Shown here: piece after piece, positions 35,085-43,117 of the stretch
Layout: every line of letters starts with the position of its first letter
Position numbering within the stretch: the stretch's first letter is position 1
Assembly (NCBI RefSeq): GCF_039539445.1
Contig: NZ_BAABDD010000018.1
Span: 36,571-100,570, forward strand
Direction: 5' to 3'
Length of the DNA: 64,000 nucleotides
Source: Salinactinospora qingdaonensis
GTDB taxonomy: Bacteria > Actinomycetota > Actinomycetes > Streptosporangiales > Streptosporangiaceae
Notes under the pieces: generated by a model
The model's database searches: none
What the model was told of the DNA's origin: nothing
What the model saw: the letters and a program-made list of their open reading frames with translations, nothing else
Translations under genes and position numbers: made by a program

Positions 35085-36005
35085 ATGGAAACGACGAACC
35101 CTACGGGAACGGGCGTCGAGATGCCCGAGCCCCAGTACCGCGAGCACCGCGCCTTCGGCATGCCGGGCTTCGCCTTCGCCCTGGCCGCCCTCGCGAGCTT
35201 CGTGGCCGGCGTGGCGCTGGTGATCTATGCCGCCGCCGATGAGGGCGGGATCGTGTTGATCGTTCTCGGCGTGGTGATCGCCCTGGCCGCCGGCATCGCG
35301 TTCCACGGCCTGACCATCGTCGCCCCCAACGAGGCCCGCGTGGTGCAGTTCCTCGGGCGCTACATCGGCACCGTCCGCCAGGACGGGTTGCGCTGGGTGC
35401 TCCCGCTGACCACGCGCACCGCGGTCTCCACCCGCATCCGCAACCACGAGACCTCGGTGATGAAGGTCAACGACGCGGACGGCAACCCGATCGACATCGC
35501 CGCCGTCGTGGTCTGGCACGTGGCCGACACTGCGCGGGCCGTCTTCGAGGTCGACGACTTCGTGCAGTTCGTGTCCACCCAAACCGAGGCCGGGGTGCGC
35601 CACATCGCCAACCGCTACCCCTACGACTCCCACGACTCCGACGTGCTGTCGCTGCGCGACAACGCCGAAAAGATCACCGAGCAACTGTCGGCCGAGATCA
35701 CCGAGCGGGTGGCCTCGGCGGGAGTGCGCATCGTCGAGGCCCGCTTCACCCACCTGGCCTACGCCCAGGAGATCGCGCAGGCGATGCTGCAACGCCAGCA
35801 GGCCAGCGCGGTGGTCGCCGCCCGCCGCGAGATCGTGTCGGGAGCGGTGGGCATGGTCGACCTGGCCCTACAGCGGCTCTCCGAGGAGGAGGTCGTGGAG
35901 TTGGACGAGGAGCGCAAGGCCAGCATGGTCAGCAACCTGCTGGTGGTGCTGTGCTCGGACCGGCCCGCCAACCCGGTCGTCAACACCGGGACGCTCTACC
36001 AGTAG
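35085..36005 (+). CDS. SPFH/Band 7 domain membrane protein
   Basis: The 306-residue protein has two N-terminal TM segments (about 26-50 and 53-75) followed by an SPFH domain: TIVAPNEARVVQFLGRYIGTVRQDGLRWVLPL, DIAAVVVWHVADTARAVFEVDDF and ERVASAGVRIVEARFTHLAYAQEIAQAMLQRQQA. The C-terminal helix is shorter than in flotillins. Such proteins scaffold membrane microdomains. AAGGAG precedes the ATG. It is followed by a ribbon-helix-helix gene and opposed to two PH-domain membrane genes. Confidence 0.88.
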   Translation: METTNPTGTGVEMPEPQYREHRAFGMPGFAFALAALASFVAGVALVIYAAADEGGIVLIVLGVVIALAAGIAFHGLTIVAPNEARVVQFLGRYIGTVRQDGLRWVLPLTTRTAVSTRIRNHETSVMKVNDADGNPIDIAAVVVWHVADTARAVFEVDDFVQFVSTQTEAGVRHIANRYPYDSHDSDVLSLRDNAEKITEQLSAEITERVASAGVRIVEARFTHLAYAQEIAQAMLQRQQASAVVAARREIVSGAVGMVDLALQRLSEEEVVELDEERKASMVSNLLVVLCSDRPANPVVNTGTLYQ

Positions 36006-36023
36006 CGGAAGGGCGCTTTCACC

Positions 36024-36260
36024 TTGGCCGAGCGGAAGAAGGTCCTGCTACGGCTCGATCCCGCCGTACACGACGCGCTCGCCCGATGGGCCGGCGACGA
36101 ACTGCGCAGCACCAACGCTCAGATTGAGTTCCTGCTCCGCCGTGCCCTGGACGAATCCGGCCGCATGCCCCGCGGCACGGGCACCCTCCCCCGCCGGGGG
36201 CGCCCGCCCAAACGCTCCTCGGAGCCCTCCGCCGACGAGGACTCCGAGGAGCACGAGTGA
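36024..36260 (+). CDS. small ribbon-helix-helix (Arc-like) protein
   Basis: The 78-residue protein has an Arc/MetJ-type unit: KKVLLRLDPAVHDALARWAGDELRSTNAQIEFLLRRALDE (beta strand then two helices), and a basic then acidic tail (RRGRPPKRSS...DEDSEEHE). It starts at TTG 18 bases after the SPFH stop and so is likely cotranscribed. In actinomycetes such genes next to SPFH genes are frequent; it may autoregulate the pair. No toxin partner is seen. Confidence 0.7.
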   Translation: MAERKKVLLRLDPAVHDALARWAGDELRSTNAQIEFLLRRALDESGRMPRGTGTLPRRGRPPKRSSEPSADEDSEEHE

Positions 36261-36350
36261 CAGGACGAGGGGTGGTGGGCAAGGCCGGTCGTGGCCTGAC
36301 CACCACCCCCGGATACGCGGCTCCCCTCCTGCGTGGCGGGCCGGGGATGC

Positions 36351-36545
36351 TCACCGCGATTCGAGGGCGTGGGCTCGGTTCAGTTCGATGTAGTCCAACT
36401 CGGCGTAGCCGGTGGCACCGGAGAAGTACGGAGCCCCCTTGACCAAGCAGATGACGTTGTAGCCCGCGTTGAGGTCCACCGGCGTCGACACCGTCGCCCC
36501 GAACTGCCCCCAATCGCTGGGGGCCGGATACGACACCGTGGACCA
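36351..36545 (-). pseudogene. CBM35/CBM6-like C-terminal fragment
   Basis: The minus strand encodes WSTVSYPAPSDWGQFG, then VDLNAGYNVICLVKGAPYF and GYAELDYIELN, the last strands of a CBM35-type carbohydrate-binding module. It is in the same frame as the GH127 gene and separated from its TGA by about 15 codons without a further stop. The N-terminal half of the module is missing. Confidence 0.5.
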
Positions 36546-36590
36546 GGCGCCGCGCTCGCGCGCACGCCCCGCGGGGGCGGGTCGGCCGGC

Positions 36591-38546
36591 TCAGTCGTCC
36601 TTGGGCAACCAGACCCGCATCGTCGATGGTCCGCGCCGTGCCCAGCGGTAGTAGGGCACGAGGCGGATGGACTGGGGGTGAGCCTCCCCTCTGGGGGGTT
36701 GGCTGGGGTAGTAGGGCAGGCCGTCTCCGGCCGGGGGTTGGAACCGGCCGGAGACGGTGGCTCCGCTGGCGGCGTCGCGGGGGCGAACGCCGGTGTCTAT
36801 CCGCAGACTGTCCAGGTCAACGGCGTCCGGGGCACCGTCTTGGTCGGTGGATTCGGCGCACAGCACGAGGGGCCCCCGTTCGACGGCGACACAACCGCGC
36901 ACCGCGTCGATACGCGGATCGGGGAAGGTCCACCGGGGCGACATGGGCAGCTCCAGCCGCAGCTCCTCACCGACGGTGAACGCGCGGCGCACCACCACCG
37001 TGCCGGGCTCCACGGAACGCCGCCCCACGGCGCCGCTGAGCACCGCCCCGGAGACCCACTCGGGCACGCGCAGTGTGAGGCTCCACGGCCCGTCGCCGGT
37101 CTCGGTGACGCGGATGACGATGGTGCCGGTCTCGGGGTAGTCGGTGCGGACCTGTAGGCCCACGGGGCGGCCGTCGTCGAGCCGGGTGCGCACCTCGGCG
37201 TCGGTGTACTGGTGGAGCTGCACACCCTCGGCGTCGGCGGTGACCAGGTAACCGCCCAGGGAGGCCAGGGTTCGGGCCACGTTGGGCAGGCAGCAGGAAA
37301 CCTCGAACCAGGGCGCGCGCGACCCACCGCCAAAGCGCAGCGACTCCTTGTCGGGGGCGACGGGTTCGGTGGGCACACGCTGGTGCAAGGTGTTGGCGTA
37401 AAAGAACGATGTGCCGTCGTCGGCCACGGAGGTGGCGATGACGTTGTAGAGCACACGCTCGATGGCATCGGCATAGCGGGGTTCGCCGGTGGCCAGCAGC
37501 AGCCGCCAGGCCAGCATCATCGAGGCCACGCCCGCGCACGTCTCGGAGTAGGCGCGGTCGGCGGGGAGCACGAAGTCGTCGCCGAAGGACTCGCCGGCGT
37601 GGTGGGAGCCCATCCCGCCGGTGATGTAGGTACGGCGGGCGAGAGTGCGCTCGTACTGGGCGGCCACCGCCTCCAGCAGTTCGGTGTCGCCGGTCTCGAC
37701 GGCGGTGTCCACGGCACCGCAGGACAGGTAGAGGGCGCGCACGGCGTGGCCGCGCAACACGTTGGCGTGGCGCACAGGGATGTCGTCTTGGAAGTAGGGC
37801 CACCCCGCCTCGTGCTCGGGCAGTCGGCGATGGCCGCGGCGCTCGACGAAAAGCGCGGCCTGGTCGAGGTAACGCTGCTCTCCGGTGAGGCGGGCCAACT
37901 CGACCAGGGCGGGCTCGATCTCGGGGTGGCCTCCCACGCTCTGTATCCCGTGGGGGCCGAAGGTGGCGCAGACGTGGTCGGCGGCGCGGCGGGCGACGTC
38001 GAGCAGCGGGTCGGGGCCATAGGTACGGGCGCGGGCGACGGCGGCCTGGATCAGGTGGCCGGTGCAGTACAGCTCATGGCCGAAGTTGAGGTCGGTGTAG
38101 CGGGGGCGCCGGCCATGGCCGCCGAAGGCGGTGTTGACGTAGCCGTCGGGGGCCTGCGCGTTCGCGATGGCGGCGGTCAGTTCGTCGATGTGGCTGTTCC
38201 ACCGCTGCGCGAACTCGGTGGAGCGGCCGGTTTCCCAGGCCATCGCTTCAAGCATCTTGTAGACCTCGGAGTCGGAGAACTCCCGGCCGCGTCGTTGCGC
38301 GGAACCCGGCCCGGCGGGGTCGGTGAAGTTGGTGGTCCAGCCGAGGTGGTCCATCCAGTGGCGGCAGTGCTGGAGTGTCGCGTCGCCGTTGACCCGCTGG
38401 CGTCGCCCCCAGAAGCCACCAGTGACGCGCACTTCCCCCAATCCGAGGGGGCGCAGAGTCCGGCGGGTGGGGGTAACCGGCCGACCGCCGGTGGGGTCGG
38501 GCAGCGGCGAGGAGGTGGCCTCGGCCTGCGCAATGGACTCGGTCAT
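36591..38546 (-). CDS. GH127 family beta-L-arabinofuranosidase-like protein
   Basis: The 651-residue protein has GH127 marks: VRVTGGFWGRRQRVNG at the start of the barrel, GYVNTAFGG, FGHELYCTGHLIQAAVA, ITGGMGSHHAGESFG, the zinc-binding YSETCAGVASMMLAWRLL (Glu and Cys) and FEVSCCLPNVARTLASLGGYL, whose CC pair corresponds to the catalytic cysteine and a zinc ligand in HypBA1. No signal peptide, so it acts on imported sugar. The ATG at 38546 has AAGGA upstream. A LacI gene diverges from it. Confidence 0.87.
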   Translation of the reverse strand: MTESIAQAEATSSPLPDPTGGRPVTPTRRTLRPLGLGEVRVTGGFWGRRQRVNGDATLQHCRHWMDHLGWTTNFTDPAGPGSAQRRGREFSDSEVYKMLEAMAWETGRSTEFAQRWNSHIDELTAAIANAQAPDGYVNTAFGGHGRRPRYTDLNFGHELYCTGHLIQAAVARARTYGPDPLLDVARRAADHVCATFGPHGIQSVGGHPEIEPALVELARLTGEQRYLDQAALFVERRGHRRLPEHEAGWPYFQDDIPVRHANVLRGHAVRALYLSCGAVDTAVETGDTELLEAVAAQYERTLARRTYITGGMGSHHAGESFGDDFVLPADRAYSETCAGVASMMLAWRLLLATGEPRYADAIERVLYNVIATSVADDGTSFFYANTLHQRVPTEPVAPDKESLRFGGGSRAPWFEVSCCLPNVARTLASLGGYLVTADAEGVQLHQYTDAEVRTRLDDGRPVGLQVRTDYPETGTIVIRVTETGDGPWSLTLRVPEWVSGAVLSGAVGRRSVEPGTVVVRRAFTVGEELRLELPMSPRWTFPDPRIDAVRGCVAVERGPLVLCAESTDQDGAPDAVDLDSLRIDTGVRPRDAASGATVSGRFQPPAGDGLPYYPSQPPRGEAHPQSIRLVPYYRWARRGPSTMRVWLPKDD

Positions 38547-38599
38547 AGAATCCTTCGCATTCGGCGGTGGATGTGCGGCGCTGGTCGCGGCTACGGTGG

Positions 38600-38677
38600 T
38601 CATCCCTTGCGGGCACCGGAGGTGACGCCACCGACGTAGTGCCGTTGCGGCAGCAGGAAGCAGATCATGCGGGGGAA
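38600..38677 (-). pseudogene. C-terminal scrap of ABC sugar permease
   Basis: The minus strand encodes FPRMICFLLPQRHYVGGV then TSGARKG and a stop, which reads as the last 25 residues of a MalG-type permease (LQRYFVQG..AGAVKG in typical members). The rest of the gene is gone. It lies just upstream of the GH127 gene, where the importer would be expected. Confidence 0.6.
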
Positions 38678-38834
38678 GGTGGCAGCCCCGCCGTCGAGGC
38701 CGGGGGCACAGCGGGGAGAGCCGCCGTGGCTGCGGACCACCGTGTTCGCGTGCTTCTGCCCCTGCGCGCCATCGCTCCCGCTCCCCTCGTGGACTCGTTT
38801 GCCTTGGGGCCACGGTTGTGATTCGCCCCACATA

Positions 38835-38850
38835 ACGAAACCGCTTTCGT
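38835..38850. promoter_or_regulatory. LacI operator-like palindrome
   Basis: ACGAAA-CCGC-TTTCGT with perfect 6-bp arms, in the divergent region between the permease scrap and the LacI gene. Confidence 0.5.
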
Positions 38851-38886
38851 AAAGCCAAGCAGTAGCTTTCCCTCATGTCAATGAAA

Positions 38887-38900
38887 AACCGAAATCGGTT
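38887..38900. promoter_or_regulatory. LacI operator-like palindrome
   Basis: AACCGA-AA-TCGGTT, a perfect palindrome 94 bp upstream of the LacI start; the centre resembles typical LacI/GalR operators. Confidence 0.5.
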
Positions 38901-38993
38901 AAGGTCGAGAGACCACCCTTGGGGCGGCTCGTCCAGCTCACCCTGGAACCCTTGGGCCATCTGAGGAGCCGGAAAAGACTCGAAAGGTTTTCG

Positions 38994-40040
38994 GTGAATA
39001 GAAAGCGTTCCTCTTCGGCCACCCTCGGTGACGTCGCCCAGCTCGCCGGTGTGTCATCGGCGACCGCCTCGAAAGCGCTCAACTCGCGCGGCGAGGTCGC
39101 CCCCGCCACCCGCAGGCGCGTCCTGAAGGCCGCCGAGGAGTTGGCGTTCCAGCCCAATGCGCTCGCCCGCGGGCTCACCTCGGGGCGCACCCGGATGATC
39201 GGGTTGATCACCGACGAGCTCGGGGGGCGGTTTGCCATCCCGATCCTGCTGGGAGTGGAGAACGCGCTGGGGAACGAGCAGATGTCGGTGCTGCTGTGCG
39301 ACGCTCGGGGCGACGCGATCCGGCGCCGCCACTACATCAGCACCCTCGTGGCCCGGCAGGTCGACGGGCTCATCATCCTCGGCGACAGAAACGACATCCG
39401 CCCCTCCCTGACCAGCGAGATCCCGGTACCGGTGGCCTACGTCTACGGCGAGTCCGACGCCCCCGACGACCTGTCGTTCCTGGCCGACGACGAAGGCGGC
39501 GCCCGTCTGGCGGGCGAGCACCTCGTCTCACTGGGCCGGCGCCGCGTCGGCCACATCACCGGGGAGCAGACCTACCGAGCCGCACGCGACCGGGCCTCGG
39601 GCCTACAGGCCATCCTGGAGGAGCAGGGGTTGCCCCTGGCCGGCGGCGCCCCGCTTTACGGCGACTGGTCACAGCGCTGGGGGCGCCAGGCGGCCAGTAT
39701 CCTGCTCGGCCGCGCCCCCGATGTCGACGCGATCTTTTGCGGCAGCGACCAGATCGCGACCGGTGTCGTCGAGGGCCTGCGTGATCTGGGGCGGCGGGTG
39801 CCCGAGGATGTGGCGATCGTGGGCTACGACAACTGGGAGGTCTTCGCCGCCGAGTGCCGGCCGCCGCTGACGACGGTGGATTTGAACCTCCAGCAGCTCG
39901 GCGCCACGGCGGTGGAGCACCTCTTCGGCGTGTTAAACGGCGACCAGCTCCACGGCGTCATCCGCCAACCGGGCCGGCTCGTCATCCGCGAGTCGACTGG
40001 CCCGCCGGCCGCCACCGAGGGCCCCTCACCCCACCGGTGA
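38994..40040 (+). CDS. LacI-family transcriptional regulator
   Basis: The 348-residue protein has HTH and hinge SATLGDVAQLAGVSSATASKALNSRGEVAPATRRRV and a ligand domain with MIGLITDELGGRFAIPILLG, DAIFCGSDQIATGV and AIVGYDNWEVFAAECRPPLTTVDLN. A GTG at 38994 with AAAGG upstream is the likely start. It diverges from the GH127 gene; two palindromes lie between them. Confidence 0.9.
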   Translation: MNRKRSSSATLGDVAQLAGVSSATASKALNSRGEVAPATRRRVLKAAEELAFQPNALARGLTSGRTRMIGLITDELGGRFAIPILLGVENALGNEQMSVLLCDARGDAIRRRHYISTLVARQVDGLIILGDRNDIRPSLTSEIPVPVAYVYGESDAPDDLSFLADDEGGARLAGEHLVSLGRRRVGHITGEQTYRAARDRASGLQAILEEQGLPLAGGAPLYGDWSQRWGRQAASILLGRAPDVDAIFCGSDQIATGVVEGLRDLGRRVPEDVAIVGYDNWEVFAAECRPPLTTVDLNLQQLGATAVEHLFGVLNGDQLHGVIRQPGRLVIRESTGPPAATEGPSPHR

Positions 40041-40086
40041 CCGGACGGAGCGACCGCTGCCGCCGCGGAGCCGGCCCGCCCGCACC

Positions 40087-40329
40087 CTACTGCTGCTCGG
40101 GGGTGAGGGCGTGCATGCTTGAGGAGGTTCCAACGAGGGCCGCGCCCCTGATGCGGGTCGGCTGGGGGTGTCCGCCGGTGCTCTCGTGGAGCGGTCCGGC
40201 CCGCGTGGCGCGGTCGGGGCTGATCTCAGGCCCCATGCGGGTCAGCAGCTCGCAAACGTTGGTGGACATTGGCCTGGTGATGCTGTTGAGCGGCCCGGGC
40301 AGCGCGTAGGCGACCGTGGAGCGCAGGAT
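40087..40329 (-). pseudogene. in-frame reading segment after a TAG, unassigned
   Basis: Directly after the TAG that ends the ATPase fragment, the same frame stays open for 80 codons (ILRSTVAYALPGPLNSITRP..., ending MHALTPEQQ). It does not clearly resemble an ATPase C-terminus and could be a remnant of another gene joined by deletion. Confidence 0.3.
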
Positions 40330-40758
40330 CTACTGGATCTGCTGACCTTTGGCCTGGAGCTTCAACTGTTCCCTGATCACCCTTTCCGCGTGGTCGGGTT
40401 CAACTTCGCCGAGGTGGACCTGCTGCACCGCGCGGCCGGTGGCCAACCGGGAAAACTTCAGCATCCCGAGGAAGTTGTAACGCGCCTTCCTGAACTGAAA
40501 AGAAATCTCAGAAAGCACGCCCGTCACGTACGCCCCATGGTTTCTTTCGTGGTCCAGGAGGTCGATGTGGGCGTAAGGGGTGCCTTGCTTGAAATCTTCG
40601 GCCAGGGCGTCGAGGAGCATCGTCTTCCCGCTTCCCCGCCTGCCCTGAAAGATCAGGGTCGGGAATCGCTCACCATCTTCCCAGGTCCGTCGCATGGATT
40701 CTTCGGCAAAGCCGGCCGCCTCTTTACGGCCGAACAACTGATTGGTTCCCAGTAACAC
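40330..40758 (-). CDS. truncated P-loop ATPase
   Basis: The 142-residue protein starts at GTG with a strong GGGAGGG and reads LFGRKEAAGFAEESMRR then Walker A FQGRRGSGKTMLLDAL, as in Orc/Cdc6-like or STAND-like AAA ATPases. No Walker B, sensor or HTH domain follows before a TAG at 40330, while relatives have 400 or more residues. It therefore seems truncated, though the 5' control region is intact. It points away from the cyclase-NTPase operon and may be a relic of the same accessory island. Confidence 0.55.
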   Translation of the reverse strand: MLLGTNQLFGRKEAAGFAEESMRRTWEDGERFPTLIFQGRRGSGKTMLLDALAEDFKQGTPYAHIDLLDHERNHGAYVTGVLSEISFQFRKARYNFLGMLKFSRLATGRAVQQVHLGEVEPDHAERVIREQLKLQAKGQQIQ

Positions 40759-41211
40759 TGGAACCCTCCCGCCCCGCTGGCCGTCATAGTGCGCGGATTC
40801 ATGCGAGAGCAGCGACCTTAGCCACGCCCGTGCCAGCGTGCCAACTTGTCAACCATTGGCCTGCCATGGGCACGTTCAACACACATAAGACCCCACAAAA
40901 AGGACAAAAGAAACAATAATCAACAGGACCACCAACCCCCCGGACAAGAAACAAGATCCACTGAATTCACGTATGCCGCAGCGGACATCGCCATGAGACC
41001 ACACCCCGCCGGGTCACCGATGGAACCACCACTTTGCCCACGGTCGTCTGATAAGTCCCGGTGACAGCCAAAGTAACCGGAACCGGTACCGCATCCTGGC
41101 AAAAAAGCACAATCCGCACCCAGTTGGCGGGTCCTAGTGACGTATCCCGTGGTGTCGACTTGTCCACGTGGTTACGGAACTTTCCTTCGGTGACCGAAAC
41201 GTTGGAGGCAT
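40759..41211. other. intergenic region with AT-rich part
   Basis: No gene is seen. The segment around 40880-40970 is notably richer in A than flanking genes, which may mark foreign origin or a promoter for the Crp/Fnr gene. Confidence 0.3.
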
Positions 41212-41919
41212 GTGTTGGGCAGACAGGGTTTCGGCGGCCTGCTGTCGGATGAGCAGTGGTCGCAGTTCCTCAAAAGCGGGAGCACACGAAAGTACAGCGA
41301 CGGTGAAATGATCATCCACCAAGGCGACCGTGACAGGACGGTATTCCTCCTCGTGGAGGGCACCGTCAAAGTTTCCATGGTGCACCCCGACGGCGCTGAG
41401 GTGCTGCTGGCGGTGCGCGGCCCCGGGGAGTCGCTCGGAGAGTTGGCGGCCCTGTCAGGGCTGTCGCGGACAGCGACGGTGACCGCTTTGGGGGGTCCGT
41501 GCCTGACCCGCGTGCTCACCAGCGAACAGTTTCGGCTGCTGGCACGGAGCATGGGCCTGGAGGGCGTGCTGTGGCAGCACGTGGTGTCGCGGCAGAGCGA
41601 GAGCGATTCGCTGCGCGCGGAGATGATGGCGTTGCCCTCCGGGCAGCGGCTCGCCGCGACCCTGCTGCGGCTCGTCGATCTCGTGGGCGGCGATATCGAT
41701 TCCGCGACCTTCCCCAGCGGGGAGAACGGCAGGCGAGGGGCCATGCTCAGGCTCGGGCTGTCCCAAGAAGAGCTGGGAAAGTCGGTGGGCCTGTCACGCA
41801 CGGCGATGGCCACGGGGTTCACCAAGCTGCGGTCGCTCAACGTCGTCCGAACCGGCAGGCAGTACATCTCCATCCTCGACGTGGACCGGCTCAGGCAACT
41901 GGCCGCGGGCACGGAATGA
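41212..41919 (+). CDS. Crp/Fnr-family cyclic-nucleotide-type regulator
   Basis: The 235-residue protein has an N-terminal cNMP-binding beta barrel (SDGEMIIHQGDRDRTVFLLVEGTVKVSMV) with the phosphate-binding-cassette pattern GELAALSGLSRTATV, which keeps the Glu and Arg that bind the cyclic phosphate in CRP, a dimer helix, and a C-terminal winged HTH (LSQEELGKSVGLSRTAMATGFTKLRSLNVV). GTG at 41212 or TTG at 41215 is the start; GGAGG favours the latter. It directly precedes a nucleotide cyclase-like gene, so it may sense that enzyme's product. Confidence 0.82.
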   Translation: MLGRQGFGGLLSDEQWSQFLKSGSTRKYSDGEMIIHQGDRDRTVFLLVEGTVKVSMVHPDGAEVLLAVRGPGESLGELAALSGLSRTATVTALGGPCLTRVLTSEQFRLLARSMGLEGVLWQHVVSRQSESDSLRAEMMALPSGQRLAATLLRLVDLVGGDIDSATFPSGENGRRGAMLRLGLSQEELGKSVGLSRTAMATGFTKLRSLNVVRTGRQYISILDVDRLRQLAAGTE

Positions 41920-42041
41920 AGGGGATCTCGGCAAAACTGCCCCGTTGTGTTCACTTTCGGCCACAGCGGACCGAAGGCCCCTGTGAGAGTCGGGGGTACG
42001 CGCTCGAACTACCCCTGTCCCCTATCAGGAGAGATCACAGT

Positions 42042-43112
42042 ATGACCGACGTATTTCGCCCACTACGCACTAGCTCCCTCATGCCGCCGTACCGGGCTGT
42101 TATGGCGGTGGACACCGAGAAGTACACCCGAACGTCCTCACTCCACCAGCAACTCCTCAGCGGAACGATGCTCACCGTATTGGAAGAGGCGTTTCGGCGT
42201 AGTGACCTGGCGGAGCTGTGGCACGACGCGAGCTTTCCGCAGAGCACCGGCGACGGCTATGTGATCGGGGTGGCTCCGGAGTACCTGCCTTTCCTGGTCC
42301 ATCCGCTGCTGGGGTACCTACAGGAAGTGCTGGAGGAGGCTCAGCCGGCGCTGGCTTCCCAGGATCGGCAGTTGCGACTGCGGTTGCGAGCAAGTATCGA
42401 ACTGGGGCCGTTGCCCGACAGCGGAGGCGAGGCCACCAGCGACGGCATCGGTCGAGCGATGAACGACACCCACCGCCTGTTGGACTCCAAACCGGTGCGC
42501 GCCGGGCTGAGCCACTCCGACCCCGACATCACCCTGCTGGCCGCGATCATCTCCCGGCGGGTCTACGAGGACGCCATCCTCGGCGGGTTCGTCGGGCTCA
42601 ACGAGCGCCGCTTCTCCCCCGTCGACGTGCAAATACCGGAGAAGGAGTACGCGGCCGAAGCCTACATCTACATCCCGCAACCGTCGGCTAACAGCACCCC
42701 TACCGGCGTGGAAAGCGGGAACGGCGGCCAGGAGACGGCCGTCCCCGGCAAATCCGTCGGGGAGCCCGTCGCCCACTCCCCGGTCTCCGGGGACAAGGCC
42801 CCGGTGGCACCGTCCTCCAACACCACGGACCCGCCGAGTGTGGTCAACAGGGTCGGTCACAATGCAAAGGGGGTGGTCCAAGGGGGCACGATCACCGATG
42901 GCGTGCACATCGGCGACAACGTGGAGTCCACCGAGTACACCGGTATCGGCAAGCTGGAGGGCGACGTCGGCACGGTGATCACCGATCCCAAGGCACCGGT
43001 GAACAGCGGCAGCGGCACACAGTTCAACAACAGCGGCGACGCCACTCAGGCCAACGGCGGCAGCGCCACCACGACCAGTGGCGCCGAGCCTGCCTCCGAG
43101 GAGAGCGAGTAG
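42042..43112 (+). CDS. class III nucleotide cyclase-like protein with C-terminal recruitment motifs
   Basis: Residues 15-180 of 356 follow the class III cyclase fold: AVMAVDTEKYT with D24, STGDGYVIGV with D71 (the two metal aspartates), LRLRASIELG, and AMNDTHRLLD with the catalytic pair N141-xxx-R145. Residues 215-265 are a Pro/Ser/Thr-rich linker. The tail has two glycine-rich motifs: KGVVQGGTITDGVHIG (276-291) and GTVITDPKAPVNSGSGTQFN (310-329); the second recurs in the NTPase encoded next. AGGAGAGA precedes the ATG. Whether it makes cAMP, cGMP or a pyrimidine cNMP cannot be told. Confidence 0.65.
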   Translation: MTDVFRPLRTSSLMPPYRAVMAVDTEKYTRTSSLHQQLLSGTMLTVLEEAFRRSDLAELWHDASFPQSTGDGYVIGVAPEYLPFLVHPLLGYLQEVLEEAQPALASQDRQLRLRLRASIELGPLPDSGGEATSDGIGRAMNDTHRLLDSKPVRAGLSHSDPDITLLAAIISRRVYEDAILGGFVGLNERRFSPVDVQIPEKEYAAEAYIYIPQPSANSTPTGVESGNGGQETAVPGKSVGEPVAHSPVSGDKAPVAPSSNTTDPPSVVNRVGHNAKGVVQGGTITDGVHIGDNVESTEYTGIGKLEGDVGTVITDPKAPVNSGSGTQFNNSGDATQANGGSATTTSGAEPASEESE

Positions 43113-43117
43113 CAGCC

